A stretch of DNA of 50,088 nucleotides from Rhodospirillales bacterium (GCA_030744625.1 JASLQF010000019.1:1-50088); one strand, 5' to 3'. Counted from the first letter of the stretch, positions 20,927 through 31,872 are shown. The notes: generated by a model from the sequence alone, not told the origin. Numbers and translations are program-made.

Positions 20927-22435
20927 TCAGCCCTGCCTTTCGGCGAACTTGACCGCCTCCTCGGCGGCGCGGATGAGGGCGCGCGCCTTGTTGCGGCTTT
21001 CCTGGAATTCCGCTTCCGGGTCGCTATCGGCGACGATGCCGCCGCCGGCCTGCACGTACATGGTGCCGTCCTTGACGACGGCGGTGCGCAAGGCGATGCA
21101 GGTGTCCATCTCGCCGTCGGCGCCGAAGTAGCCGATGCACCCGGCGTAAACGCCGCGCCGTTCGGGCTCCAGCTCGTCAATGATTTCCATGGCGCGCACC
21201 TTGGGCGCCCCGGAAACCGTGCCCGCCGGGAACCCGGCGAAGAGCGCGTCCATGGCGTCGAGTTTGGCGTCCAGGGTGCCTTCCACGTTGGAGACGATGT
21301 GCATGACGTGGGAGTAGTTCTCGATGTTCATCTGCTCGGTGACCTCGACCGAGCCCACCTCGGCGACACGCCCGACGTCGTTGCGCCCGAGATCGAGCAG
21401 CATCAGGTGCTCGGCCAGTTCCTTGGGGTCGGCCAGCAGCTCGGCGGCCAATGTCTTGTCCTTTGCCGGTGTCTTGCCGCGCGGCCGCGTGCCGGCGATG
21501 GGGCGGATGGTGACCTTGCCGTCGCGCACCCGCACCAGGATCTCGGGGCTCGAGCCAACCACCGAGAAGCCGCCGAAATCCAGGAAGAACAGGAAGGGCG
21601 ACGGATTGAGGCGGCGCAACGCCCGGTAAAGCGCGAACGGCGGCAGCTCGAACGGCACCTGGAAGCGTTGCGAGAGCACCACCTGGAAGATGTCGCCGGC
21701 GAGGATGTATTCCTTGGCCTTTTCGACCATCCCGAAAAAACGCTTTTTCGCCATGTTGGATTTGGGGACGGGAATCTCCATTGCCGCCGATCCGCTGTCG
21801 CGCCGATAGGGCAGGGTGCGGTCGAAATCGCCGACCACGTCGCTCAGGGTCTCGCGCGCCTTGCCGTAGGCGGCTTCGGCACCAAGCTCGCCGCCCGGCC
21901 ACACCGGCGTGACCACGGTGACGACGTCCTCGATGGTGTCGAACACGGCGATGACCGTGGGCCTGAGGAAAATTCCGTCGGGCAAGCCGAAGATGTCGGG
22001 CAGTTCGTCGGGCAGCTTCTCCACCAGACGCACCACGTCGTAGCCCATGTAACCGAACAGGCCCGCCGCCATGGGCGGCAGTCCGGGCGGCAGGTCGATG
22101 CGCGACTCGGCGACGATGGCGCGCAACGAGTCGATAGCGCCGCCGGCGCACGGCTCGAAAGCGTCGGCGTCATGTCGGGCCCGACGGTTGATCTCGGCGC
22201 GGTCGCCGTGGCACCGCCAGATGAGGTCCGGTTTCATGCCGATGAACGAATAGCGCCCGCGAATGGCGCCGCCCTCGACTGATTCCAGAAGAAAGCTGTT
22301 GGGACGGCCGTCGGCCAGCTTGAGCATGGCCGAGACCGGGGTCTCCAGATCGGCCACCAGGGTCGTCCACACGAGCTGCGGACGGCCCGCCTCGAAGGCT
22401 TCCTTGAAGGCCGGATACTCGGGGTGCGCCTTCAT
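20927..22435 (-). CDS. trpE: Anthranilate synthase component I
   Basis: Uses chorismate and ammonia (from TrpG) to make anthranilate, the first committed step of tryptophan synthesis. 502 residues. The N-terminal domain keeps the tryptophan-feedback LLES element at residues 49-52 (NSFLLESVEGG); the C-terminal chorismate-binding domain has IRPIAGTRPRGKT, LLDLGRNDVGRVAEVGSVEV, PAGTVSGAPKVRAMEII and YAGCIGYFGADGEMDTCIALR. It lies 18 bases after ppiD in the same direction and is separated from trpGDC by about 6.5 kb of unrelated genes. Confidence 0.96.
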   Translation of the reverse strand: MKAHPEYPAFKEAFEAGRPQLVWTTLVADLETPVSAMLKLADGRPNSFLLESVEGGAIRGRYSFIGMKPDLIWRCHGDRAEINRRARHDADAFEPCAGGAIDSLRAIVAESRIDLPPGLPPMAAGLFGYMGYDVVRLVEKLPDELPDIFGLPDGIFLRPTVIAVFDTIEDVVTVVTPVWPGGELGAEAAYGKARETLSDVVGDFDRTLPYRRDSGSAAMEIPVPKSNMAKKRFFGMVEKAKEYILAGDIFQVVLSQRFQVPFELPPFALYRALRRLNPSPFLFFLDFGGFSVVGSSPEILVRVRDGKVTIRPIAGTRPRGKTPAKDKTLAAELLADPKELAEHLMLLDLGRNDVGRVAEVGSVEVTEQMNIENYSHVMHIVSNVEGTLDAKLDAMDALFAGFPAGTVSGAPKVRAMEIIDELEPERRGVYAGCIGYFGADGEMDTCIALRTAVVKDGTMYVQAGGGIVADSDPEAEFQESRNKARALIRAAEEAVKFAERQG

Positions 22436-22453
22436 GCTTCGCCGCGATGAACT

Positions 22454-24337
22454 CTAAAAGACCCGTTCGAGGGCGTCGCGGTTGACGGTTACCGGATAGC
22501 GCTCCCGAAGGGCGGCGGCGAGCTGCGTCACCATATCCGCCCGCATGCTTTCCTCGATCTGCTTGCGGTGCGCCGCCACACCGTCGGCGTCCGCGTAGGG
22601 ATCGGCGGCCACCACCTCCTTGACCCGCGCCACGTAATGGCCCTTGGCGCCACGTGCCGCGGCGGCCTTGCCGACCCGTCCATCGAACAGGGAGGTGACC
22701 AACCCGCGAGGCAGGCCGTGCGAGGCGCCTTCGGAGGAGCGGCTGAACGGCGCCGTCGTCGTCACCGTGAACCCGGCCTCCGCCGCCGCGTTGGAAAGTT
22801 CCGTGCCGCCCTCGATGCGTTGCAGCAGCGCCTCGGCGGCCTGTTGGGATGCCTCGGCGCGGCGCGCCGCGCGCCACGCTTCGGCCACCGCCTCGCGTAC
22901 TTCGTCGAGGGGGCGCAGGGCGGGGGGCGTGACGCGGTCGACACGCAGCACGAAATAAGCATCCGAACCGGTTTCGGTGAGTGGACTCTCGGCGTTCTCT
23001 TCGGTGGAGAAAGCGGTGTCGAGCAATTCCTTCCCGACGAAGGGCAAGCTCACCGGCTGGCCCGCGGCATCGCGCCCGCTGGCGTCGATGGCGTCGAATT
23101 TGACCACTTCGAGATTCAGTCTGGAAGCCGTTTCCTCCAGGGTGGCGCCACCGCCCAGCGCGTCCTCCATCTGATTGCTCAACCTGAACAGGCTGTCGAT
23201 CGCCTTGTCGCGCGCCATTTCCTCGGCCAGCTTGCCGCGTAATTCGGCGAACGTCTGCTGGCTGGCGGCCTCGATGGCGGCGACGCGCATCACGTGCCAG
23301 CCGATGGGGCTTTGAACGGGCGCCACGATCTGCCCGGCGGCCGCGGAAAACGCACCCTCGGCCAATTCCGGCAGCAATTCCTCGCGGGTCAGGGCGCCCA
23401 GCTCCACGGTCTCCGCATCCAGTCCACCCACTTCCTTGGCAACCTCGGCAAAGTCCCTTCCTTCCCCGAGGAGCGTGTGGGCGCGCCGCGCCGCCGCTTC
23501 ATCAACGAGCACCATTTGCTGCAGGGTACGGCGCTCCGGGCTGGCGAACTCGTCACGCCTTTCCGCGTAGGCCTCCTCGAGGGCATCCTCGGAAACCGCG
23601 ACTTCCTTGGCCAGGATCTTGGCGTCGATGCCAAGCACGGTCAGGGTGCGAAACTCGGGGGCGGTAAAGCGCGCCGCGTTCTCCTTGTGGAAGTCGATGA
23701 GGGCGGACTGATCCGGGTCTCCGGGGTGGGCCACGCCGTCATCCGCGACCAACACCGTCTCCGCGACGCGTTTTTCCTGGCGGTGGCGGTAAAGGGCATC
23801 CACGAGTGCCTTGGGAGCCATGGCGCTCGCCTCGACGCTGCCCGCCAGTTGGGCGCGTGCCAGATCCTCGCGGAGCATGGCGGCAAATCCGTTCTCGCTG
23901 AGCCCGTTGGAGCGCAACACCTCCTGGAAGCGCAGGCGGTCGAACTTCTTGAACTGATTGTGGAAGGCCGGCGTCGCGCGTATTTCCCGGCGCACCATAT
24001 CATCGCTGACGGCGACGCCGAGCCGATCGGCGCCGAGGGCAAACAGGGTGCGCTCGACGATACGGCCGAGCACCATCTCGGCAAGCCCCATGGCGCGTGC
24101 CTGCTGGGGGTCGAGGTTGCCGCCGAACGCGGTTTGCAGGCGGCTCAGCTCGCGCCGGTAATCGTTGCCGAGTTGGTTGGGCGTGATCTCCCTCTCCCCG
24201 ACCCGCGCTACCGATGTATCGGAGGCGCGGGTGCGGAAAACGTCCGATATGCCCCACGCGGCGAAGCTCAGAATCAACAGCCCGAGAAGGAGCTTGACCA
24301 GAATAGAGCCGGATCGCTTGCGGATGGCACCAAGCAT
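22454..24337 (-). CDS. ppiD: Periplasmic peptidyl-prolyl cis-trans isomerase of the PpiD/SurA type
   Basis: 627 residues. One N-terminal membrane anchor (about residues 13-33, VKLLLGLLILSFAAWGISDVF) places the rest in the periplasm. A SurA_N-like helical chaperone region follows (ITPNQLGNDYRRELSRLQ, then LRFQEVLRSNGLSENGFAAML), then a parvulin-type domain (LGALTREELLPELAEGAFS, then SPIGWHVMRV) and a second helical region. PpiD assists folding of exported proteins near the Sec translocon. Family members in alphaproteobacteria often precede trpE, as here; the pair may be co-transcribed. Confidence 0.92.
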   Translation of the reverse strand: MLGAIRKRSGSILVKLLLGLLILSFAAWGISDVFRTRASDTSVARVGEREITPNQLGNDYRRELSRLQTAFGGNLDPQQARAMGLAEMVLGRIVERTLFALGADRLGVAVSDDMVRREIRATPAFHNQFKKFDRLRFQEVLRSNGLSENGFAAMLREDLARAQLAGSVEASAMAPKALVDALYRHRQEKRVAETVLVADDGVAHPGDPDQSALIDFHKENAARFTAPEFRTLTVLGIDAKILAKEVAVSEDALEEAYAERRDEFASPERRTLQQMVLVDEAAARRAHTLLGEGRDFAEVAKEVGGLDAETVELGALTREELLPELAEGAFSAAAGQIVAPVQSPIGWHVMRVAAIEAASQQTFAELRGKLAEEMARDKAIDSLFRLSNQMEDALGGGATLEETASRLNLEVVKFDAIDASGRDAAGQPVSLPFVGKELLDTAFSTEENAESPLTETGSDAYFVLRVDRVTPPALRPLDEVREAVAEAWRAARRAEASQQAAEALLQRIEGGTELSNAAAEAGFTVTTTAPFSRSSEGASHGLPRGLVTSLFDGRVGKAAAARGAKGHYVARVKEVVAADPYADADGVAAHRKQIEESMRADMVTQLAAALRERYPVTVNRDALERVF

Positions 24338-24546
24338 GGTTCGCCGGAATTGTGAGGTGGGACGAAGCGTCGCGTCGTGCGGGCGGCATCATAGGAGCGC
24401 CGCCCGGGCCCCGCAACCCCGGAATTCCGCGATTCCCGCCCGCCCGGCCCGGGCGGAGGCGGCTCCAGGCACCGGTTGAGGGCTTGGAGAGCGAGACTGC
24501 CCTGTGCTAAGCCGGCGCCAGGAATTGACCATCGAGGAAGACACCC

Positions 24547-25311
24547 ATGCCCGCTCCCCGCCGGCCTTTGATCGCCGGCAACTGGAAGATGAACGGCCTC
24601 GGAGCCGAGGCAGAGGCGCTCGCCACCGATCTGGCGCGGCGCACGTGGGCGGTCGGCGCACCCGCCTTCGAGCTCGTCTTGTGTCCGCCCTTTACCCTGG
24701 TGGCGCGGGTCGCCGCCGCCGTCGCCGGTTCTGGAATCGCCGTCGGAGGACAGGACTGTCACACCGAGGAAAAAGGCGCCCATACCGGCGACGTCAGCGC
24801 CGCCATGCTGGCCGACCTCGGATGCTCCTTCGTCATCGTCGGCCACTCCGAACGGCGCGCCGACCATGGCGAGGACGACACCCTCGTCAAGGCCAAGGCC
24901 GAGGCCGCGTTGGCGGCGGGCCTCCGCGCCATCGTCTGCATCGGTGAGACGGAGGCCGAGCGCCATGGCGGGCGCACCCTGGCCACGGTCGCCGGGCAGC
25001 TCGACGCCTCGCTGCCGGTCGGCGCCGGCGCCGCCAACACGGTCGTCGCCTACGAGCCGGTGTGGGCGATCGGCAGCGGGCTGACGCCTAGCGCCGAAGA
25101 AATACAGGAAGTGCACGCCCATATCCGCGGCGAACTGGCGAAGCGACTGGGCACTGATGAGGCGGGGGGCATCCGCATCCTTTACGGCGGTTCGGTGAAG
25201 CCCGAGAACGCGGCGGCGCTCCTCACCCTTGCCGACGTGGACGGCGGCCTGATCGGCGGCGCCAGCCTCGACGCCGGCGGTTTTTGGTCCATCGCCGAAA
25301 GTTGTGTCTAG
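24547..25311 (+). CDS. tpiA: Triosephosphate isomerase
   Basis: Interconverts dihydroxyacetone phosphate and glyceraldehyde-3-phosphate in glycolysis and gluconeogenesis. 254 residues, standard TIM barrel: [10 protein letters not shown] with the active-site Asn and Lys, VIVGHSERR with the electrophilic His, [12 protein letters not shown] with catalytic Glu, and [10 protein letters not shown] for phosphate binding. GAGGAAGAC precedes the ATG. Divergent from ppiD across about 210 bases; followed 77 bases later by secG. Confidence 0.97.
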   Translation: MPAPRRPLIAGNWKMNGLGAEAEALATDLARRTWAVGAPAFELVLCPPFTLVARVAAAVAGSGIAVGGQDCHTEEKGAHTGDVSAAMLADLGCSFVIVGHSERRADHGEDDTLVKAKAEAALAAGLRAIVCIGETEAERHGGRTLATVAGQLDASLPVGAGAANTVVAYEPVWAIGSGLTPSAEEIQEVHAHIRGELAKRLGTDEAGGIRILYGGSVKPENAAALLTLADVDGGLIGGASLDAGGFWSIAESCV

Positions 25312-25388
25312 CAATAGTGCCGGTTAGGGACTAAACATCGCAGCGTTCTCACGGCGCGGACGTCCCAGCGGCGGCTAACGAAAAGACC

Positions 25389-25694
25389 ATGATCACCGTC
25401 ATCCTCGTCATCCACCTGCTGATTGCCATTTCCCTTGTCCTCACCGTCCTGCTGCAACGCAGCGAAGGCGGTGGCCTCGGCATGGGAGGCGGCGGCATGA
25501 GCGGATTCATGACCGGCCGTTCCGCCGCCAACATGCTGACCCGCGTGACGGCGGTGCTGGCCGCGCTGTTCTTCGCGACAAGCCTCACCCTGGCCATCCT
25601 GGCCGGTGGAGACCGCGCGCCGCGCTCGATCATGGATCAGCCCGCCCCGACGACCGAGGGACCCGCCAAGCCCAGCGCGCCGCTCGGCCAATGA
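25389..25694 (+). CDS. secG: Preprotein translocase subunit SecG
   Basis: Small auxiliary subunit of the SecYEG channel. 101 residues with two membrane helices (about residues 2-21 and 50-70) joined by a Gly/Met-rich loop containing [15 protein letters not shown], the conserved SecG signature. A hydrophilic C-terminal tail follows. The tpiA-secG-pyrG order is common in alphaproteobacteria. It ends just before a strong hairpin with a T-rich tail. Confidence 0.94.
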   Translation: MITVILVIHLLIAISLVLTVLLQRSEGGGLGMGGGGMSGFMTGRSAANMLTRVTAVLAALFFATSLTLAILAGGDRAPRSIMDQPAPTTEGPAKPSAPLGQ

Positions 25695-25720
25695 GCGGAC
25701 CGGGGCCAGACGGGTGGACC

Positions 25721-25752
25721 GAGGCGGCGGCGAGGCCGCCTTCTTCTTTTTA
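25721..25752 (+). terminator. Rho-independent terminator between secG and pyrG
   Basis: AGGCGGC (25722-25728) and GCCGCCT (25735-25741) form a perfect 7-bp stem with a 6-base loop, extendable by a G-T pair, followed by TCTTCTTTTT. It lies 27 bases after the secG stop and about 45 bases before the pyrG start, so pyrG probably has its own promoter or depends on read-through. Confidence 0.8.
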
Positions 25753-25794
25753 TGGGTTTATAGGGCGCCGGTTCTTGGTGTAGGTTCGGGCTCC

Positions 25795-27420
25795 ATGACG
25801 CGGTTCATTTTTATTACCGGCGGCGTGGTTTCATCACTCGGCAAGGGTTTGGCATCGGCCGCGTTGGGGGCCCTTCTCCAGGCGCGCGGCTTTACGGTTA
25901 GGCTGCGCAAGCTCGATCCCTACCTCAATGTCGATCCGGGCACCATGAGCCCCTATCAGCACGGCGAGGTCTACGTCACCGACGACGGCGCCGAAACCGA
26001 CCTCGACCTCGGCCACTACGAGCGGTTTACCGGCGTGGCCTCGCGCCAAAGCGACAACATCACGACGGGGCGCATCTACCAGAACGTCATCTCGCGGGAG
26101 CGCCGCGGCGAATACCTGGGCGCCACCATCCAGGTCATCCCCCACGTCACCGACGCCATCAAGACCTTCATCTCCAGCGATCTCACCGACGAGGACTTCG
26201 TGCTCTGCGAGATCGGGGGCACCGTCGGCGACATCGAAAGCCTGCCCTTCCTCGAAAGCATCCGGCAACTGGGCAACGAGCTCGGCCGCGAGCGCGCCAT
26301 GTACATTCACCTGACGTTGTTGCCTTACGTGCCGACTGCCGGCGAACTCAAGACCAAGCCGACGCAACACTCGGTCAAGGAGCTGTTGAGCGTCGGAATC
26401 CAGCCCGATATCCTCTTGTGCCGGACCGATCGCGACCTGCCGGAGACGGAGCGCCAGAAGATCGCCCTTTTCTGCAACGTGCGACGCGAGGCGGTCATTC
26501 CCGCCCTCGACGTGGAGAGCATCTACCAGGTGCCGATCAGCTACCACGCCGAGGGACTCGACGAACAGGTGTGCGGCCACTTCGGTCTCGAGGTGCCGAA
26601 GCCCGACTTGACGGCCTGGCGCGCGATCGTCGAACGCGCCACCAAGCCCGAGGGCGAGGTCAGAATCGCCGTCGTCGGCAAGTACACCGGCCTTCTCGAC
26701 GCTTACAAGTCGCTGGCCGAGGCCCTGGCCCACGGCGGCATCGCCAACAACGTGCGCGTCAAAATGCACTGGATCGATTCCGAGATCTTCGAGCGAGAGG
26801 ATTCGGTGGCGCATCTCAACGGGGTCAATGGAATCCTCGTCCCCGGCGGTTTCGGCGAACGTGGCGCCGAGGGCAAAATCGCGGCGGCCCGCTTCGCGCG
26901 CGAACGCAATGTGCCCTATTTCGGAATCTGCTTCGGCATGCAGATGGCGGTGGTCGAGGCGGCGCGCAACCTGGTCGGCCTCGAGGAAGCCGGCTCCACC
27001 GAGTTCGCCCCGACGCCGGAGCCCGTGGTCGGGCTGCTCACCGAGTGGGAGCGCGCGGGAACCATGGAGAAGCGCTCCGCCGACAGCGACCTCGGCGGCA
27101 CCATGCGCCTCGGCGCCTATGATTGCGTCATGAGCCCCGACAGCCGCGTGCGCCAGATCTATCGTAACGACCATGTCAGCGAGCGCCACCGCCACCGTTA
27201 CGAGGTGAACATGGCCTACGAGGACCGGCTGGCCGGGAAAGGCGTCATCTTCGCCGGCAAGTCGCCGGACGGCGCGCTCCCCGAGATCATGGAAATTCCC
27301 GACCATCTGTGGTTCATCGGCGTCCAGTTCCATCCCGAGCTGAAGTCGCGACCGTTCGAGCCGCACCCGCTGTTCGAGTCGTTCATCGGCGCCGCCGTCG
27401 AACAGGCGCGGCTGGTGTAG
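25795..27420 (+). CDS. pyrG: CTP synthase
   Basis: Amidates UTP to CTP with glutamine and ATP. 541 residues. The N-terminal amidoligase domain starts [19 protein letters not shown] with the P-loop-like motif, and has [22 protein letters not shown] and [12 protein letters not shown]. The C-terminal class I amidotransferase domain has the Cys of FGICFGMQ and the His/Glu pair of [10 protein letters not shown]. The start at 25795 is fixed by homology; an open frame upstream runs through the terminator region and is not coding. Confidence 0.97.
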   Translation: MTRFIFITGGVVSSLGKGLASAALGALLQARGFTVRLRKLDPYLNVDPGTMSPYQHGEVYVTDDGAETDLDLGHYERFTGVASRQSDNITTGRIYQNVISRERRGEYLGATIQVIPHVTDAIKTFISSDLTDEDFVLCEIGGTVGDIESLPFLESIRQLGNELGRERAMYIHLTLLPYVPTAGELKTKPTQHSVKELLSVGIQPDILLCRTDRDLPETERQKIALFCNVRREAVIPALDVESIYQVPISYHAEGLDEQVCGHFGLEVPKPDLTAWRAIVERATKPEGEVRIAVVGKYTGLLDAYKSLAEALAHGGIANNVRVKMHWIDSEIFEREDSVAHLNGVNGILVPGGFGERGAEGKIAAARFARERNVPYFGICFGMQMAVVEAARNLVGLEEAGSTEFAPTPEPVVGLLTEWERAGTMEKRSADSDLGGTMRLGAYDCVMSPDSRVRQIYRNDHVSERHRHRYEVNMAYEDRLAGKGVIFAGKSPDGALPEIMEIPDHLWFIGVQFHPELKSRPFEPHPLFESFIGAAVEQARLV

Positions 27421-27478
27421 CGGCGAGCCGCGGACCCCGTATCATGCCCCATGCCATGCCCCAATCCATGACGGTGCC

Positions 27479-28321
27479 ATGACCGTGCCCCACCACGTCA
27501 CCGTCGGTGATTTGACGCTCGGCACCGACCTGCCCCTGGCGCTCATCGCCGGGCCGTGCGTCATGGAGAGCCGGGCGCACGCCCTGGAAACCGCCGGAGC
27601 CCTGGTCGACATGGCCGGCAAGCTCGGTCTCGGGCTCATCTACAAGACATCGTTCGACAAGGCCAACCGCACCAGCGTCGAGGCGGCGCGCGGCGTCGGC
27701 CTGGACGCGGCGCTCGCCGTGTTCACGGAAATCCGCGAGACCCACGGCTGCCCGGTCCTCACCGACGTCCACGAGGCGGCCCACTGCGGCCCCGTCGCCG
27801 AGGCCGTGGACGTGCTGCAGATCCCCGCCTTCCTGTGCCGCCAGACCGACCTGCTGCTGGCCGCCGGCAAGACGGGCCGCGCCGTCAACGTCAAAAAGGG
27901 CCAGTTCCTTGCACCCTGGGACATGGTCAACGTGGCCGCCAAGATCGAGAGCACCGGCAACCGCAACATCCTCTTGTGCGAGCGCGGCGCCAGCTTCGGT
28001 TACAACACCCTGATCTCCGACATGCGCGCCCTGCCGATCCTGGCGCGCACCGGCTATCCTGTTGTCTTCGACGCCACCCATTCGGTGCAGCAGCCGGGCG
28101 GCCAGGGCACGGCGTCGGGCGGCCAGCGCGAGTTCGCTCCGGTCTTGGCGCGCGCCGCCGCCGCCGTCGGCGTGGCGGCGGTCTTCATGGAGACCCACCA
28201 GGACCCGGACAGGGCGCCAAGCGACGGACCAAACATGATATATCTCAAAGACATGCCTGGAATTGCTGAAACATTGATGGAACTCGATCGGGTGGCCAAG
28301 GCGCGCCCGGTCGAGGCCTGA
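27479..28321 (+). CDS. kdsA: 3-deoxy-D-manno-octulosonate 8-phosphate synthase
   Basis: Condenses phosphoenolpyruvate with arabinose-5-phosphate to form KDO-8-phosphate for the lipopolysaccharide inner core. 280 residues, TIM barrel of the DAHP/KDO8P synthase family: LALIAGPCVMES, YKTSFDKANRTS, LTDVHEAAHCGPVA, VNVKKGQFLAPWDM, LLCERGASFGYN and VVFDATHSVQQPGG. The Asn of the last motif's counterpart in NVKKGQF and a Cys in GPCVMES give no clear verdict on metal dependence. Several ATGs crowd the 5' end and no strong ribosome site is visible; 27479 matches the family start. Confidence 0.95.
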   Translation: MTVPHHVTVGDLTLGTDLPLALIAGPCVMESRAHALETAGALVDMAGKLGLGLIYKTSFDKANRTSVEAARGVGLDAALAVFTEIRETHGCPVLTDVHEAAHCGPVAEAVDVLQIPAFLCRQTDLLLAAGKTGRAVNVKKGQFLAPWDMVNVAAKIESTGNRNILLCERGASFGYNTLISDMRALPILARTGYPVVFDATHSVQQPGGQGTASGGQREFAPVLARAAAAVGVAAVFMETHQDPDRAPSDGPNMIYLKDMPGIAETLMELDRVAKARPVEA

Positions 28322-29635
<1,314 letters not shown>

Positions 29636-29710
29636 GAATGAGCCGGGAGCGCGTCGCGGCAAGTCGTCAAGGATGCCTTGGAACTCGTGCGAATTCAGGT
29701 GAGGGTGAAA

Positions 29711-29921
29711 GGTGACGATTAAAGATTAAGGAGAAAGATTAAGGTGACATGATACTTAATTATCTCCGCTCGCCGCACACATCCCTGCCTAATCCACACC
29801 GTGAAATAAGTATCATGTCACTTTAATGTCCGTGAAATAAGTATCATGTCACTTTAATGTGTGAAATAAGTATCATGTCACTTTAATTCCCTTTAATTCC
29901 TTTAATTCCCACTTTAATTCC
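29711..29921. repeat. AT-rich repeat element: three direct and one inverted copy of a GTATCATGTCAC core
   Basis: Within the 300-base gap between the convergent eno and Crp-type genes, GTGAAATAAGTATCATGTCAC followed by TTTAAT occurs at 29801, 29832 and 29861 (periods 31 and 29). An inverted copy lies at 29738-29755 (ATTAAGGTGACATGATAC, one mismatch), able to form a long stem with the first direct copy. The right end decays into four copies of CTTTAATTCC (29881-29921); the left has GATTAA repeats. The composition is far more AT-rich than the flanks. It has no coding capacity; it resembles a REP/MITE-like palindromic mobile element or its remnant. Similar motifs occur, as I recall, beside REP-associated transposases in other genomes, which I cannot check. 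Confidence 0.85.
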
Positions 29922-29935
29922 GTGCCGCGTAATTG

Positions 29936-30637
29936 TCAGTCGATGTCTTCGTGAGCGCGTTCGACCAGTTCCGCGAGCGCGCCGATGTCCTTGAGCACCA
30001 AGGCGCCCCGACGCTTTTCGAGCAGCCCCTCGCGCTCGAGCCGTTTCAACTCCCGGGAGACCGCCTCCCGGTGGGTGCTGACGCGGGCCGCGATCTCGTG
30101 ATGATAGGGGGGCGGCGAGATAATGGCCTCCTTGCCGCCGCTCTCTCCGGGGCGGGCGAGGCGCAGCAGTTCCGCATGCACCCGGTTGTTGACGGGGAGC
30201 GTCCGGAACTCGTTGACGCGGTCGCTGAGCGAGCGGACGCGAGAAACGAGCATTTCCAGAATCCGCGCGCACACCGGGGGATAGCTGGCGAGAGTGTCGC
30301 GAAACACACGGTCCGGCATCCTGGCGAGCGTCGCGTTGGTGAGAGCCACGATGCTGGCCGAGCGCTCCTTGCCGTCGATGGCCGCCAATTCGCCGAAGAA
30401 CTCACCGGCGTCAATGTCGCGAAAAATGGTGTCCTTGCCCTTCACTGACGGGATCATCACGCGCACCTTGCCAGCCGCCACAAAATAGACATCGGAACTG
30501 TCGTCCTTGTACCCGAGAATCTCCATCTCGGCATCGTAGCGCCGCCAAAGGCACTGGGTATCAAGCCGGCGGACGGCCTCCTCGTCCAGCCCCTGAAACA
30601 CGGGAATCCGCGCCAGCGTCTCTGTATGCCTTGCCAT
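29936..30637 (-). CDS. Crp/Fnr family transcriptional regulator
   Basis: 233 residues. The N-terminal cyclic-nucleotide-binding fold is visible (IPVFQGLDEEAVRRL, VYFVAAGKVRVMI, IDAGEFFGELAAIDGKERSASIVALTNATLARM); GEFFGELAAIDG...RSASIVA closely matches the phosphate-binding cassette of cAMP-binding members, so a nucleotide ligand is plausible. The C-terminal winged HTH reads HHEIAARVSTHREAVSRELKRLEREGLL. No Fnr-type N-terminal cysteine cluster is present. GAAGG precedes the ATG. It is divergent from the amidinotransferase gene, across a region with an imperfect palindrome (30737-30756), and may control it. Confidence 0.9.
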   Translation of the reverse strand: MARHTETLARIPVFQGLDEEAVRRLDTQCLWRRYDAEMEILGYKDDSSDVYFVAAGKVRVMIPSVKGKDTIFRDIDAGEFFGELAAIDGKERSASIVALTNATLARMPDRVFRDTLASYPPVCARILEMLVSRVRSLSDRVNEFRTLPVNNRVHAELLRLARPGESGGKEAIISPPPYHHEIAARVSTHREAVSRELKRLEREGLLEKRRGALVLKDIGALAELVERAHEDID

Positions 30638-30736
30638 CCCATTTCCTTCGAGGGGCGCACGGCATCGAATGCACGCGCGTCACGGCATGATAACCCGCAT
30701 GGCCCGGATGACATAGGGGAAGCGCCACGGCTGTGC

Positions 30737-30756
30737 TGATTCAATATTGAGTATCA
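30737..30756. promoter_or_regulatory. Imperfect palindrome, possible operator between regulator and amidinotransferase genes
   Basis: TGATTCAATATTGAGTATCA: the outer TGAT/ATCA and inner CAAT/ATTG arms are symmetric, offset by two bases, and it sits in the AT-rich gap between the divergent genes. Fnr-family sites have TTGAT...ATCAA arms, so binding by the adjacent Crp/Fnr regulator is possible but unproven. Confidence 0.3.
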
Positions 30757-30864
30757 GTCAGATATGGGACTTTGGGTTGCCTATCGGCGAGCTTTGCAAC
30801 ACCATGGGTCCAGAGCCGGGGTTCAAATGGAGAATCCCGGTGTAAGAGACCAGGGAGACCGGCC

Positions 30865-31872
30865 ATGCATCTCGACCCCACGAAAATTCCGGGCTACGTC
30901 AAGGGCCAACCGCCCAACCAGGACATCTTCCGAAAAATCTCGTTCATGGACGAGCTGGAAGCCATGTGGGGCAGGAAGTGGGGCGCCCAGTCGAAGGTCG
31001 GTAAGCTCAGCTATGCCATCGTCATGCCGCCGTCGGACAACGAGGAGTCCGACGAAATCCTGGAAGACCCCGTGTTCTATGGGCTTCCCGATGGGGTCCG
31101 TCCGAACCTCAAGAAGATGCGCCAGCAGTACAAGGCGCTCATAAAAGTGCTGGAAGAGAACGGGGTCGAACTGGAGGAGATGGAGGTGCCCCAATATTTC
31201 ATGGGGCCCTACTGCCGCAATCGCATGGTGTGGGCGCCGGCGTCGGCCTTCGTCATCAATGGCGGCGCCATCGTGCCCCGCTATGGCCTTGCTCCGTGGC
31301 GCAAGGGGCTCGAGGTCATTATCGCCAGAAAGCTCGCCGCCATCGGCTGTCCGATCCTGTACACGGTTCACGGTACCGGCATCATGGAATCGGGAGGCAA
31401 TATCTTCTTCCTGGATCCGCATCATGCCCTTATCGGCATCGGGCCCAGCGGCAACGAGGAAGGCTTCGAGCAGGTCTCTCACCTGCTTCGCCGCAACGGC
31501 GTCAAGGAGATCCACAAGGTCGTCTTCACCGGCGACATCCACCTCGACATCGTCTTCGGCCTGGTCGATTCACGTCTGGGGCTCGTGTATCCGCCGGGGC
31601 TCGACGCAAAGACCCTGGATTATCTGGACGGCAAGGGGATCGAACTCATCGAGGTCAGCGACGAGGAGCACAAGAATTCGGCCTGCAACATCCTCGCCCT
31701 GGAGCCGGGAAAGATCATCATGGTCGCCGGCAACCCGGTCGCCACGGGAATCCTCAGGCAGCGGGGTGTCGAGGTCATCGAAGTCGGGATGAGCGAGTTC
31801 GTCCTGGCGGGCGGCGGTCCCCACTGCGCCGTGGGATGCCTGATCCGCGAACCGGGGCCCCTGCTCACCTGA
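30865..31872 (+). CDS. Amidinotransferase-fold enzyme (arginine deiminase/DDAH-like)
   Basis: 335 residues of the guanidine-modifying superfamily. Candidate catalytic elements: Glu175 in GIMESGGNIFFLD, His226 and Asp228 in TGDIHLDIVFG, and nucleophile Cys321 in LAGGGPHCAVGCLIRE (a second Cys at 325). Residues 80-150 include MEVPQYFMGPYCRNRMVWAPASAFVINGG, consistent with the D/N-containing substrate entry region. It should hydrolyse or transfer an amidino group from arginine or a derivative; arginine deiminase, dimethylarginine hydrolase and amidinotransferase all remain possible. A GGAGACC site precedes the ATG at 30865; upstream in-frame sequence looks non-coding. No arcB/arcC neighbours. 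Confidence 0.82.
   Translation: MHLDPTKIPGYVKGQPPNQDIFRKISFMDELEAMWGRKWGAQSKVGKLSYAIVMPPSDNEESDEILEDPVFYGLPDGVRPNLKKMRQQYKALIKVLEENGVELEEMEVPQYFMGPYCRNRMVWAPASAFVINGGAIVPRYGLAPWRKGLEVIIARKLAAIGCPILYTVHGTGIMESGGNIFFLDPHHALIGIGPSGNEEGFEQVSHLLRRNGVKEIHKVVFTGDIHLDIVFGLVDSRLGLVYPPGLDAKTLDYLDGKGIELIEVSDEEHKNSACNILALEPGKIIMVAGNPVATGILRQRGVEVIEVGMSEFVLAGGGPHCAVGCLIREPGPLLT

Noticed and set aside
29800..29887. CRISPR array
   Set aside because: Three repeats with essentially no spacers between them (0-2 bases), plus an inverted copy and no cas genes; this is a tandem/palindromic repeat.
30772..30864. N-terminal extension of the amidinotransferase gene
   Set aside because: Starts with TTG, covers the intergenic promoter area and gives no homologous residues; the ATG at 30865 has a good ribosome site.
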